A DNA stretch of 64,000 nucleotides from Sphagnum compactum (Eukaryota > Bryophyta > Sphagnopsida > Sphagnales). Of this stretch, positions 47,391 to 56,357 are shown in pieces. Positions within the stretch are counted from its first letter, which is position 1, and each line of letters opens with the position of its first letter. The notes under the pieces were generated by a model. It was not told the DNA's origin and searched no databases. It was given only the letters and a program-made list of their open reading frames with translations. Made by a program: the position numbers and the translations under genes. The stretch lies in NCBI GenBank assembly GCA_965153455.1, contig OZ234501.1, positions 3,162,001 to 3,226,000 of the forward strand, written 5' to 3'.

Positions 47391-49400
47391 AAGTGGTTAT
47401 AGCTTATATCATTTCATGATTTTTCCACAATTGCCAATTTTTTGGGCTTGTTATTTATAATATTCACAACGCGCAGTCAACTTGCACATTTATGTTTCAT
47501 GAATGCATTTAGTAGATTTTGGAGGAAAATTAGGAGCATGGATCAACACCAATACTCAAGTGTCAACAACTTAGAAGAAGGTAAATGTTTTATGTTGTCT
47601 TCTTTTATTGTGTTTTCATGAATGTTTATTAGGTTTTTTAGGTTGAATGTTTTTTTTAAGTGTCTTTAAATTAGAGAATTTGTAGGTGAATCGAACTTCC
47701 AAAGAGAAGAGGGGTTGATTGTTTTCTAAAGCTTTTTTGCATTAAAGATTCTAGAGGCGAATCAAGCTTCTGAAGAATACAGAACAAGGTTGTAAAGGGG
47801 TGAAATTGGCCTTCAATTATTACCATCCTCTAGGGGGTAAAACCAGGGGGCAAGGTTGACACCTTATTACTCCACGAAAAGAACTGCCCTCCCTAGCTTA
47901 CTCTACTACAACTACCCAAGTAATAATTAAAAGGTCATACAAGGAAAAGTAAGGAAGATAAAAGTCTGTTATTTTAAGGTTAAACCTACCATCTTATAAG
48001 TAATATAATCCAAGGAATAGGGAATAGAATGTAAGGAAGGGAGTAATATGAAAAAGGGGGGAGAACTTGAAAGTAGTTAATCACCCTAATTCTATAATAC
48101 CTTCAACACCCCAGTATATTGCCTTGGGGGTTTGTAGATTTTTCTACCACTATTATCCTTCCTTCCCCATGCATGTAGGTTCTATAGTGGTTTTGCCTAC
48201 CACCTGCAACCTTCAAAAAGTCCCTCCTTTGTTATGTACCTTTTGTAACCAATTGTCTTCCTTTTAAGCTTTTACCTATTGCCTACAACAATGCCTTCCA
48301 ACTTGCAAGAAGTAGGGTTGTTATCTTGTGAACGTGTGAATGTGAACAATGAACACATGAGCATGAACATGTGAACCCAAGTGAATCTTTTCAAGAATAT
48401 CCTATTAACGTTGACATAATATTTTTTAACACATGGGATGGAATATTTAGTGACATGGTGGGATATTTTACCATGTGTCATAGATGAACAATATTTTTGG
48501 ATGATAAATAAAATGGATGAACATTTATAAAAGATGGATGCCAAACCTATGAGAAATCATGGATGACCCATTATCTCACTCATAAAGGATGGAATAAATT
48601 TTCATGTTAGTTTTATCTTGAAAAATACAACACATGAAATGTTGATGCAATACTTCAAATTATACTTCATATTTTCCTAATATGAATTTCTAGAACATTT
48701 AACCCATTCAGAAAATTTAACTAAATCCATTCAGTGGCATATAAACTTGTTGACTCACCAAGGGGTATGTGCTAATCCATACATTACCCATTCACCATGA
48801 AGATGCATGTGCCCATTAGGAATTGAGACCATACCATGTAGCCACTAACACTTTACATTGTTTATACCATTTTAAGTTATTGGTTATTTTCATTCACAAT
48901 CTCAACCTCTTGCATCTAACACCATTCTGGCAATTTGTATAATCAAATTCCAATTTCCCCCTTCTACTACTAATTTGCCTAATCTATACCTAAATTTTCA
49001 TTTGTTCCACCCTTACTACCTAGTTGCATCCTTTCTACCTCTAAAATGTGTTTGCAAATGTGAAACCTTTATTCTCCAATGAGAAGAAGAAAATTGACAC
49101 CAAATGTCACACTCAACATTTTGGAATTAATGATTGAATACACATAATCTCAAACATATTAAATATAATCTATAGAATGACAAAAAAACCCTTGGAATAT
49201 CCAAGAAATGATACCAGACTAGATCCCCTCTGGCATTTGCTCAAATCAGAACATGGGGAACAAAATGGAAAAGGGTAATTAACAAAATAGATGAATGGGC
49301 GGCATGGCAATGGGCTAATGCAAAGATAAACAAATAAACTCTTACATTGTTTAAACAAATTGTACACATTTCTAAGGAAAAATATGGAAGATATGGAAAA

Positions 49401-49444
49401 ATTGTAATCTTCCATATTTTTTTGCCTATATGGAAGATTACAAT
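49401..49444. repeat. Perfect 17-bp hairpin
   Basis: ATTGTAATCTTCCATAT pairs exactly with ATATGGAAGATTACAAT across a 10-base loop. Upstream the sequence has ATATGGAAG twice more, so the stem may have arisen by a small inverted duplication. I see no gene context that makes it a terminator. Confidence 0.7.
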
Positions 49445-49619
49445 TTGGCAATGTTTACACATGCCATGGATTTCTTCAAAGAACGTTACAGTCTAAAGAA
49501 GTCGATTCCAAACATTTCTTTACAAGCTTGTTGAGCGATTTGTTGACAGAGGATTTGGTAACATTTAGCAACTTGCTATCAACAGAGTTTATGAAACCCA
49601 AAAGACAATTGTATGCAAC

Positions 49620-49850
49620 TCCAAGCAGGTGAACCTTGACGCACCCCACACTCCTTGATGGACTCAACTGCGAGTCCAAATGTGAAAACAACGGAAGGAT
49701 AAGGAGTTGGGGTACGCTCCTTGGCTCGTAGCACTTCGGGGGTAGAGGGGCACTTCGGGGGTAGAGGGGCATTCTAGAGCTTCGGGATGGGGATTTGAAC
49801 GAGTTACAAGTGAGTCAATTATTCACATGAACCTGCATGAACACCTCATG
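49620..49850 (-). repeat. Dispersed repeat, inverted copy of 22.92-23.05 kb
   Basis: Read on the minus strand it has GTGAATAATTGACTC, CCCCATCCCGAAGCTC, CCCCTCTACCCCCGAAGTGC and AAGGAGCGTACCCCAACTCC, in the same order as the 22.9 kb copy. An extra duplication of about 20 bases (GCACTTCGGGGGTAGAGG twice) is present only here. Confidence 0.65.
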
Positions 49851-50084
49851 GGAGCTTTGGAGATGGTGTCCAAGGTTTCATTGAAGCAACCAAGGTTGTA
49901 AAAACTTGTGTTGTTTTCTCACAATCTTTCTAATCAATATTTGATTCTTTCTCAATACAAACTTTGATCATTTTTATCTAGCAAGAACAATCCTTTTTAA
50001 GGGGTGACAATTTTAGGTTTTGATCAATTAATGTGCATCTTGTGTCTACTTAGTTAGATATTAATTTTTAACAAGGCTAGGAGG

Positions 50085-50745
50085 TTTTGCAATCAATGGC
50101 CTCATTCAAAGAGGTGTTGCAATTATCGATTCTTGAACATCAACAAGATGAGGAATTGGGTGTATGGCTCTTGAGAGTTCAGGTTGGTGAAGACCATCAA
50201 CTTCCTCATGGACACAGGTTGGAACTTCATGTACTTGAACTCATGTTTAAAAGGACAAGAAAGTTGTTGATGATAACTCCACGCATGATGCCATGGGGAA
50301 TATGCCCTGGGGAATAGCAATATACCAAGAATGGGTCCCATTATTTAATTTAGAGCTCCCACATGGATTCAAATTTTTTGATCCAATGTTCATTCAAAAT
50401 GTTTCTATTGGCATATAGGCATTGGAGATGAAAATTGTAGTTCAAGTTGGGAAGACCTTAGAAGCAGATCCAAACCATCACAAAAGGAAAGACTTTGGAT
50501 TTTGTGTTACAATGGACTTTAAGCTTGGATGAGTTTTGGGAATAAGCTCCTTCAAAGTGAGTGGGCAAAAAATAAATGTGGTTGTGGATTTTGAAAATTT
50601 TGCAATCATATGCCAATTTTGTGGCAATTTGTTGCATTTATTGGGAGACTACCAAGTGTTCATGGCTAGAAGGAAGTCTTCAAAGATCGCATTAGGGTTA
50701 GAGGCAAAGGAAAACATGAAAGGGGTAGAAGAAAGATAAAAGGTA
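50085..50745 (+). pseudogene. Degraded LINE-like ORF1 (DUF4283/zinc-knuckle type)
   Basis: Plus-strand pieces in order: MASFKEVLQLSI-type start; GNMPWGIAIYQEWVPLFNLE with LPHGFKFFDP; VVQVGKTLEADPNHHKRKDFGF; NVVVDFENFAIICQFCGNLLHLLGDYQ. This order (basic/aromatic block, GKTLEAD-like block, KDFGFCV block, then a C-x2-C knuckle) resembles the nucleic-acid-binding ORF1 of plant L1-type retrotransposons. The knuckle lacks the expected His and final Cys, and there are frameshifts and stops. No reverse-transcriptase follows before 51.5 kb, so the element is truncated. The assignment rests on pattern only. Confidence 0.45.
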
Positions 50746-51534
50746 ATTGGAATAAAAAAGAAGATCATGTTAAACAAAATACAAGAAAAGAGTGGGGAAT
50801 ACAAAAGGCTCAAAGCCCAAAGTTAGTAAAAAAACTCATACGTTGATTAAGAAAGTTTCATGGAAGTGAAAAGGAGAAAAAATCACAAGAAAACAAAAGG
50901 TGCACCTACATGCATTAATGACCAACATCCTTAAGGTAAGCAAATAAAGAAGGACAAGGAAGAAGGCTCAGGGGTTTCATAGGCATAGGCTCAGGCTCAA
51001 AGGTTGACATTTCAATAACCTAACCACAAGTGTGGCAATTGGGACCAAAAAATATCCTTGCCAAAAAAAGATCTAAAACCAAATAGTGTGATGGATAAGG
51101 GGTGTGGAAAATTAATGGAGGCAAAGGGTTGAGCAAATGGAAACTACATCAAAGGGAATTGTGCTAATTACCTAGTCACCACATAAGGTGGGAGGGAACA
51201 AATGAAATGTTGAGGAAATGGAGAGCTCGGATGGAAAAGATGCAAAGTGAAGAGCTAGTTTGAACCTCAAACCCAAAATCTAACATTCTTGAGAAATTTG
51301 CAAGTGATCAATTAGTACTCCAAGCATGGGAGCTAACTTAAGGCCTATGGCAAGAAACATGGAAGAATTAGAACCCATACTAGTTTCATAGTCACAAGTT
51401 CCATGAAGATGTTTCCCACACATTGTGGAATAGAATCTAATTAGATTAGTTGCCTTAAGTCCAAAAAACTAAAGGGGTTTCCGTGGTAGAAAAATCCATA
51501 ATACCCCAAATGAATGTCACAACCATTATGGCCA
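50746..51534. other. AT-rich; possible remainder of the LINE-like element
   Basis: A Lys/Gly/Glu-rich plus-strand stretch continues after the knuckle with many stops. I could not recognise endonuclease or reverse-transcriptase motifs. Confidence 0.35.
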
Positions 51535-51539
51535 CTCTT

Positions 51540-51700
51540 GTGGTTTTTTCCCCATTGTGCTCGGTCATGGGCACATCATGCTCTTCTTGCATGATTTTTG
51601 TGCACAACTTCCTTGCTGACACATAGATTTGGGACTACTTCCATTTGAGCAGCCCTTCCCTTAAGATGATGCCTTTCACCTTTTGTCGTTTGTAAATTTT
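51540..51700 (-). pseudogene. Start of integrase (HHCC region), truncated
   Basis: The minus strand reads KLCTKIMQEEHDVPMTEHNGEKTT, the zinc-binding start of gypsy integrases, where the two His are seen (EEHDVP and TEHNG). The Cys pair and the DDE core are missing. The element loses similarity after GEKTTRVAIM, near 51535. Confidence 0.6.
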
Positions 51701-52330
51701 TTTAAAATAACATTGAGCGGCGGATCTTGCATGTAGATTTCCTTTATCTTCCGTTCCAAGTTTATTTCGCCCTGGAAGATGGCTCTTAATGCCTAGGTCT
51801 TGGTCTAAGGTTTTCCCACTTGGAATTCCTCTTTCCTATTTAGTGCATTAAGGACCACACATTGTCCTTTTCCGGCTTGTGGATTACTCCACATCCAACA
51901 ATGCCAATGTGTCATGCCATTTCAGTTGCTTCATTCAGGTTTTTGACTACATTTCAAAATACCGTAAGGAGACATTATCCATGTAGACCTCTTGGTCTTA
52001 TGCATCCCTAAATAATGTTGCCATGCTTTTAGGCAACACACGATAACATACAATTCTTTCTCATGAGTTGGCCATTGTAGTTGAACCCCATAGAGTTTGT
52101 TGCTCTCAAAGGCAATCGGGTGTCCATCTTGCATGAGCACCCTTTCGATAACAAAGTCACGTGCATCGGTGTGGACTTCAAATGGTTTGATGAAATTCGG
52201 GAATTTCAGCACATGGGTAGACGAAAGTTTATCCTTCAAGTCCTCAAATGCCTTTTGTTGCTCTACCTTCCATTTGAAGGATAATTCATTTTTAAAGAGG
52301 TTCAAAAGTGGTTTCACCAATTGCGAAAAA
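51701..52330 (-). pseudogene. RNase H domain of the gypsy element
   Basis: The minus strand gives FKWKVEQQKAFEDLKDKL, FEVHTDARDFVIERVLMQDG, PIAFESNKL, EKELYVIVCCLKAWQHYL, then in a shifted frame DNVSLRYFE, QLKWHDTLALLDVE and a linker with KEEFQVGKP and LRAIFQGEINLERKIKEIYMQDPPLN. The acidic residues HTDA, ELYVI and TDN-type are the usual positions; the third is in the shifted frame. There is a frameshift near 51960 and stops follow. Confidence 0.8.
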
Positions 52331-52677
52331 CCTTTTATAAACTTTTGGTAGAAGTTAGTTAAGCCTAGGAAGGATTGGACTCACTTGACCGTGACTAGCC
52401 TTTTCCAATCTCTTATGGCTTCCAAATTCTTAACATCGAGTCTCACCCCTTCCCATAACAAAATATGCCCGAAGAAATCCATCTCCTCCTAGGCAAATTC
52501 ATTATTTTCCCTGTTTACAAAGAATTGGTTTTCTCGAAACTTATTCAAATCATATTTTAAGTGTTTCACATGTTCCTCCATTGTCTTGGAATACACCAAT
52601 ATATCATCAATATAGATGATCACGAACTCATCCAGATTCTTGTGGAAAATGGAGTTCATGAAGGTTGTGAATGTCTT
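52331..52677 (-). pseudogene. C-terminal half of reverse transcriptase (minus strand)
   Basis: The minus strand reads TFTTFMNSIFHKNLDEFVIIYIDDILVYS, with the YIDD catalytic box, then HVKHLKYDLNKFRENQFF and, after a stop, thumb and connection blocks (FFGHIL, LDVKNLEAI, FLGLTNFYQKFIKGFS). It starts directly where the inverted piece ends. The sequence that should precede it in the protein is found on the opposite strand. Confidence 0.85.
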
Positions 52678-52960
52678 CAACAAGTCGCCTTATGGGGCAC
52701 ATGACTTGTTTATGGATAAAAAGGATGGCAAATTAAAAATGTGTATTGACTATCGTGTCTTCAATAAAATAATGATAAAGAACAACTATCATCTACCCTG
52801 CATTGACATTCTGTTGGATCGGCTCAATGGGGCAAAATACTTTAGCCAAATTGATCTCAAGTCAAAGTACTATCAAATCCACATTGCGGATGAGGACGTA
52901 GAAAAAATGAAAATGAGGACCAAGTATGGTTCCTGATGATGTTTCGTTGGGTTATGTAAT
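52678..52960 (+). pseudogene. N-terminal half of reverse transcriptase, inverted in place
   Basis: This piece reads on the plus strand, opposite to the rest of the element: NKSPYGAHDLFMDKKDGK, KMCIDYRVFNKIMIKNNYHL, PCIDILLDRLNGAKYFSQ, IDLKSKYYQIHIADED, then a small decay and GLCN at the right end. These are the fingers and palm blocks, including the first catalytic Asp (in FSQIDLKS). The next block expected after GLCN is the TFTTFMN that begins the minus-strand C-terminal half. The block expected just before NKSPYG lies on the minus strand at 52961-52985 (LFN-RYI). Confidence 0.85.
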
Positions 52961-53408
52961 ATTCAAATATATCGTCAATTAAAGAGGTCGTTTAATTGTC
53001 TTTTGAGCTCTTCCAGTTCCTTTTGGTTTAACTTCTTGGGTGCCTTAGACGGTGGAGCCAATCCAAGCACCATTTCTATCATGTGGTCAACCTTTCTATA
53101 AGGTGGAAGAACATTAGGGAGTTTGTCTATTATAACCTTTGAAAATTTATTAAATGAATCCAAAATAAAATCGTTACTTGTGCTTAAATTCCCCTGGGAA
53201 ACTCTCAAAAACATCAAACTAAGAAAACTAGGGGATTCTAACTCACTAGCTAAAGTAACGAATTTCACTCCCATTTCTGCCAATGCATAATTATAATTCG
53301 CATTTAAGTTCATTAACTTAGAGCCACCCTTGGCACAGACTTTCAACCTACCTTCGCTACAGAAGATGTTTACTTCGTAAACATCCAAAAATGTGTTACT
53401 TAGAATTA
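52961..53408 (-). pseudogene. Protease-to-reverse-transcriptase linker of the gypsy element
   Basis: The minus strand reads SNTFLDVYEVNIF, GRLKVCAKGGSKLMNLN, LASELESPSFLSLMFLRVSQG, then LPNVLPPYRKVDHMIEM (the region upstream of reverse transcriptase), then LNQKELEELKRQLNDLFN. The LPPYR-DH-I motif is typical of gypsy elements. It is bounded on one side by the MITE and on the other by the inverted segment. Confidence 0.85.
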
Positions 53409-53410
53409 TA

Positions 53411-54054
53411 GGGTGGATGCATGGTAAGGTGGACCAATTTTGGAATAATGCAATCCATTTTTCTACCGCCTAAATGTGGTTCTAATTGTTATATTATTTT
53501 GTACATTATGGAATTGTTAAATGGGATTTATTTTGAAATTATAGACTTCAATATTTATCTAATGAAATTGATTGGTATGTAAAATATATAAAATTTTATA
53601 AGCTATGGTTTCTAAAATTGAAAATCAAGGTATGTAATGCTAGCAAAATTAAGTGAATGGACTTTGGTTTGGTTCTATGATGGACCTCAAAAAAATTTAA
53701 GGAATTGGTTTCTATTTTAAAATGTAATAATGAAATTGAGTTTGAAATGTTTTGATCAAATCTAATGAATTTTATGATATATGGACTTTTATTTGGTGAA
53801 AAATAGGCCATATTCTCAAAAGTCCATTTCATCTTGAAAAAAAACATGATATATTTTGAAATTTTGTGAACATGTTTTAATTAATGAGCTCTACAAGAAT
53901 AAAATATCTAATGGAAAAAAATCACTTGGAATCAATGCATTATTGTCACCTAATTACAAAAAACATTTCAGGGTTTAAAAAAAAACAAAGGAAATGGACT
54001 TTCAAATTTGTAAATTCTTGCCGCTTTTTGGTCCACCCTACCATGCATTTACCC
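53411..54054. mobile_element. 644-bp TA-flanked MITE inside the gypsy element
   Basis: The ends are 27-base inverted repeats with 24 matches: left GGGTGGATGCATGGTAAGGT, right (reverse complement) GGGTAAATGCATGGTAGGGT, both continuing GGACCAA. TA lies on each side (53409-53410 and 54055-54056), fitting a TA target as used by Tc1/mariner-type and some other DNA elements. The protease coding frame of the host element breaks off at one end and resumes at the other (NFD on one side, ILSNTFLD on the other). This shows it inserted after the gypsy element. It is AT-rich with no gene. Confidence 0.85.
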
Positions 54055-54474
54055 TACATCAAAATTATTTAAGTCACACAAGGTGAAGTTCTTAAAAAAT
54101 CAAACTACACTGTAAAACAATTCGACTTGTAGTGCTACATTAAGTGAGGGTCTAGCTATACCTTGTGCCAATCGCACTATGATGGGGTTTGCCACTCATT
54201 CTATCTTGATTCCAAGTTGTTTTGCTATCTACGGAGTCATGAATGAATTTGTTGCTCTTGAATCCAAGAGACAACCCACAACTTTGTCATTTATCTTATA
54301 ATTCAATTTTAACAAGTTGGCAGCCTCGATTTTGTGTGCCCTTATTTTGGCCACAAAACCTCCTTGGAGAATCAACTTACCTTGGGCAATGCATTCAATT
54401 ACCCGTGGTGACTTGAAGTAGTCTTTTGCCAAATGTTCATGGTTATCATAGTTGAAACATTTGACCTTGGACAA
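54055..54474 (-). pseudogene. Zinc knuckle and protease of the gypsy element
   Basis: The minus strand begins KVKCFNYDNHEHLAKDYF, a CCHC knuckle with its second and last Cys both changed to Tyr. It continues through a linker to GCLLDSRATNSFM, where the active-site DSGAT is altered to DSRAT, and on to KQLGIKIEWV and LCDLNNFD where the MITE interrupts it. A stop follows NSFMTP. The altered residues mean no working protease. Confidence 0.8.
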
Positions 54475-55620
54475 GTCCTGCTTCGCCTTCTTGACTAGCG
54501 ATTCCTTGCTTGTTGACTTCTCCTTGTCATTCTAAGGCCTAAGCTTACCTTGGCCCCATTTACATTTGTTGCAACCTTTGTTCCCATTGCTTGGGCTAAT
54601 TTGATTTTTCTGGGTGACCTTGCTTCCTGTTTCACCATTGGGACATTCAAGAGCTTCATCCTCCATACACTCCACCATCTTCATCAACCCTTGGCACGTT
54701 TTCGAAATATCAGTCCTTTGATAGACTATCATTTGCACCTAGGGCCTGAATCCATGTAGGAAAATCAACTTTCGAACATATTCATATTTCAGGGGCACCA
54801 TAGTTAACATGTAATTGAAGTCCTTGATGTAGGTGGCCAACAAGCCCTTATCATCTCCTTGGGTGAGCTCCAAGAGCTCCATCCCATCCCGAAGCACCAA
54901 GTGGTGTGGCGTAAACCTCTTGTCTAGCCATAACTTGAACTCCTCCCAAGTGAGGGTTTTGAGTAGGTCGGGTGTCTCATGCTTTTGGGACATCCACCAC
55001 TCCCATGTGTTCTCCTTCAACATGGTTTGAATGAAGTGAATCCAATCCTTGTTAGTTTCGAGGTGTTATGTTTCCATATATGCCTCTACTTGGTGCAACC
55101 GTGGCTGCATTCGTTTCATTTTGGTTTCTTTCCTTACGAAGGAGTTTGGTAGCCTCACATTGATGGTTGCCTTGGCAAAACCCCCATTCTAGACATTGTT
55201 GATGGCACCCAACCCTTTTGTAATGTGGTCCATTAGCTTGGTTGTTTCCTAGTTTTGTCCCATGGCTTTTCTTTGTTGGACCACAAACACACGGAAGGCA
55301 TGCACAAGAACCAAAAACTCTTTGGACGAATTTTCCACCCTTGAAGTTTCCTCCTACTTCTCAAGAGATTTGTCCACAACTAGACGTTTTAGGGCTTGCT
55401 TGCCCCCTTCTTCCCTCCTTGGCCCATCCAAAGGGGTAATCAAAGAATTCACATCCCCATTTGACTCAGAAGAGTGAAAGTTGAAGTGCTCATCCGACTC
55501 CACAATTAGTTCAAAAACTTTTTCCTTCCCTTTATGTTTCTTAGGAGCCATGGGAATTTTTGCTAGTGAGCCCATGTTCACCTTGTGTACTCCCTTCCTT
55601 TGCTTGATAACAGAAGGAGT
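54475..55620 (-). pseudogene. Gag (capsid) of the gypsy element
   Basis: The minus strand has three open stretches broken by stops: KKHKGKEKVFELIVESDEHF through GGKQALKRLVVDKS; NTWEWWMSQKHETP with LTWEEFKLWLDKRFTP, MELLELTQGD and YIKDFNYML; and a basic tail GCNKCKWGQGKLRP. The W-EF-L---F-P and L-QGD blocks are the capsid core known from plant Ty3/gypsy Gag. The start is not certain because of decay near 55500-55900. Confidence 0.75.
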
Positions 55621-55959
55621 CTTCTCATGGGCCTTTGCTTTGATCGAACCTATTTCATCCTTCCTTGTTTTCTTTTTCTTGGATTTCGTGGAGCAGGTTG
55701 TGCCGCCTCTTCCACCAAATCCTTTAGACTTTGAGCCTTTTCATCACAAAGCTCTTCACCCACCATGGTTTGGGTTGCCATCACTAGCTCCTCCACGACG
55801 CCGTCCTTCTCCTTTTACTTTTTGGTCTTGTACTTTTTCTCGGTTTTGGGTTCAACCACAACATGTGTGTTAGGCAACGGATCATTCAAAGCCATTTGCT
55901 TTCAATCGTCCACCTTTCCCAAATGCCTTAGAAGAATTCACACTCGACCTTAGGAGCCT

Positions 55960-55971
55960 GCTCTAATACCA
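55960..55971 (-). promoter_or_regulatory. Primer-binding site for initiator tRNA-Met
   Basis: The minus strand reads TGGTATTAGAGC. The plant tRNA-Met site used by many LTR elements is TGGTATCAGAGC, so 11 of 12 match. It lies five bases downstream of TGCA, which ends the LTR. This fixes the element orientation as minus. Confidence 0.8.
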
Positions 55972-55976
55972 CCTAT

Positions 55977-56357
55977 TGCATCCGTTTACACCTTGGCGTC
56001 GTTCCAACATTGCCCCGTTCTATTTTCATGTCATGCTAATCACCTACACTACTTGCACATGGAAAACACACACTTGGTGAAGTTTTGGCATTCAGGTTTA
56101 CTTGGCTATTTTAGGCTAACCTTGACCTTTAGATGGGTGGGATTGATACTCATTGTAAACTTTCAAAGTGGTCCAAGGCCTTGTTGCTCGAAATTACCAT
56201 CTCTCATCTCCTGGCGTAATTGCAGACTTTGTCTAGTTCAAAGACTTAGAACATCGAGACCACCATCCCAAGCCCCCTTCCTCAAACCCTTTTTTATTAG
56301 TGTTCTAGGTGGCTTTTAAGCGGAGGTGTTGGAGTTTGATTTAGGGTCATGAGTCAC
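55977..56357 (-). mobile_element. 5' LTR of the gypsy element (outer border approximate)
   Basis: The inner end is TGCA at 55977-55980 (plus-strand reading), next to the primer site. The outer end lies probably near TGACTCATGACCC on the minus strand (about 56340-56360); it is not pinned down because no second LTR is available for comparison. Confidence 0.55.

Larger units (their letters stand above)
47391..50080. other. Intergenic, no gene recognised
   Basis: AT-rich with short frames only. Two listed structures fall inside it: a perfect 17-bp hairpin (49401-49444) and a copy of the 22.9-kb repeat (49620-49850). A phrase based on GAACATGTGAA/GAACACATGAGC repeats around 48325-48375. Confidence 0.4.
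51535..56357 (-). mobile_element. Ty3/gypsy LTR retrotransposon, decayed and rearranged
   Basis: On the minus strand the order is LTR (about 56357-55977), tRNA-Met primer site, gag, zinc knuckle, protease, reverse transcriptase, RNase H and the beginning of integrase, the Ty3/gypsy order. The copy is cut off inside integrase near 51535, and no second LTR is visible. Two rearrangements are present: a 644-bp MITE at 53411-54054, and an inverted segment of about 280 bp within reverse transcriptase at 52678-52960. Stops and frameshifts occur in all domains, so it is inactive. Each part is listed below. Confidence 0.88.

Noticed and set aside
54550-55873. Plus-strand frames over the gypsy gag region (up to 130 residues)
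   Set aside because: They are complements of the minus-strand gag sequence; the minus strand holds the capsid motifs and the primer site confirms orientation.
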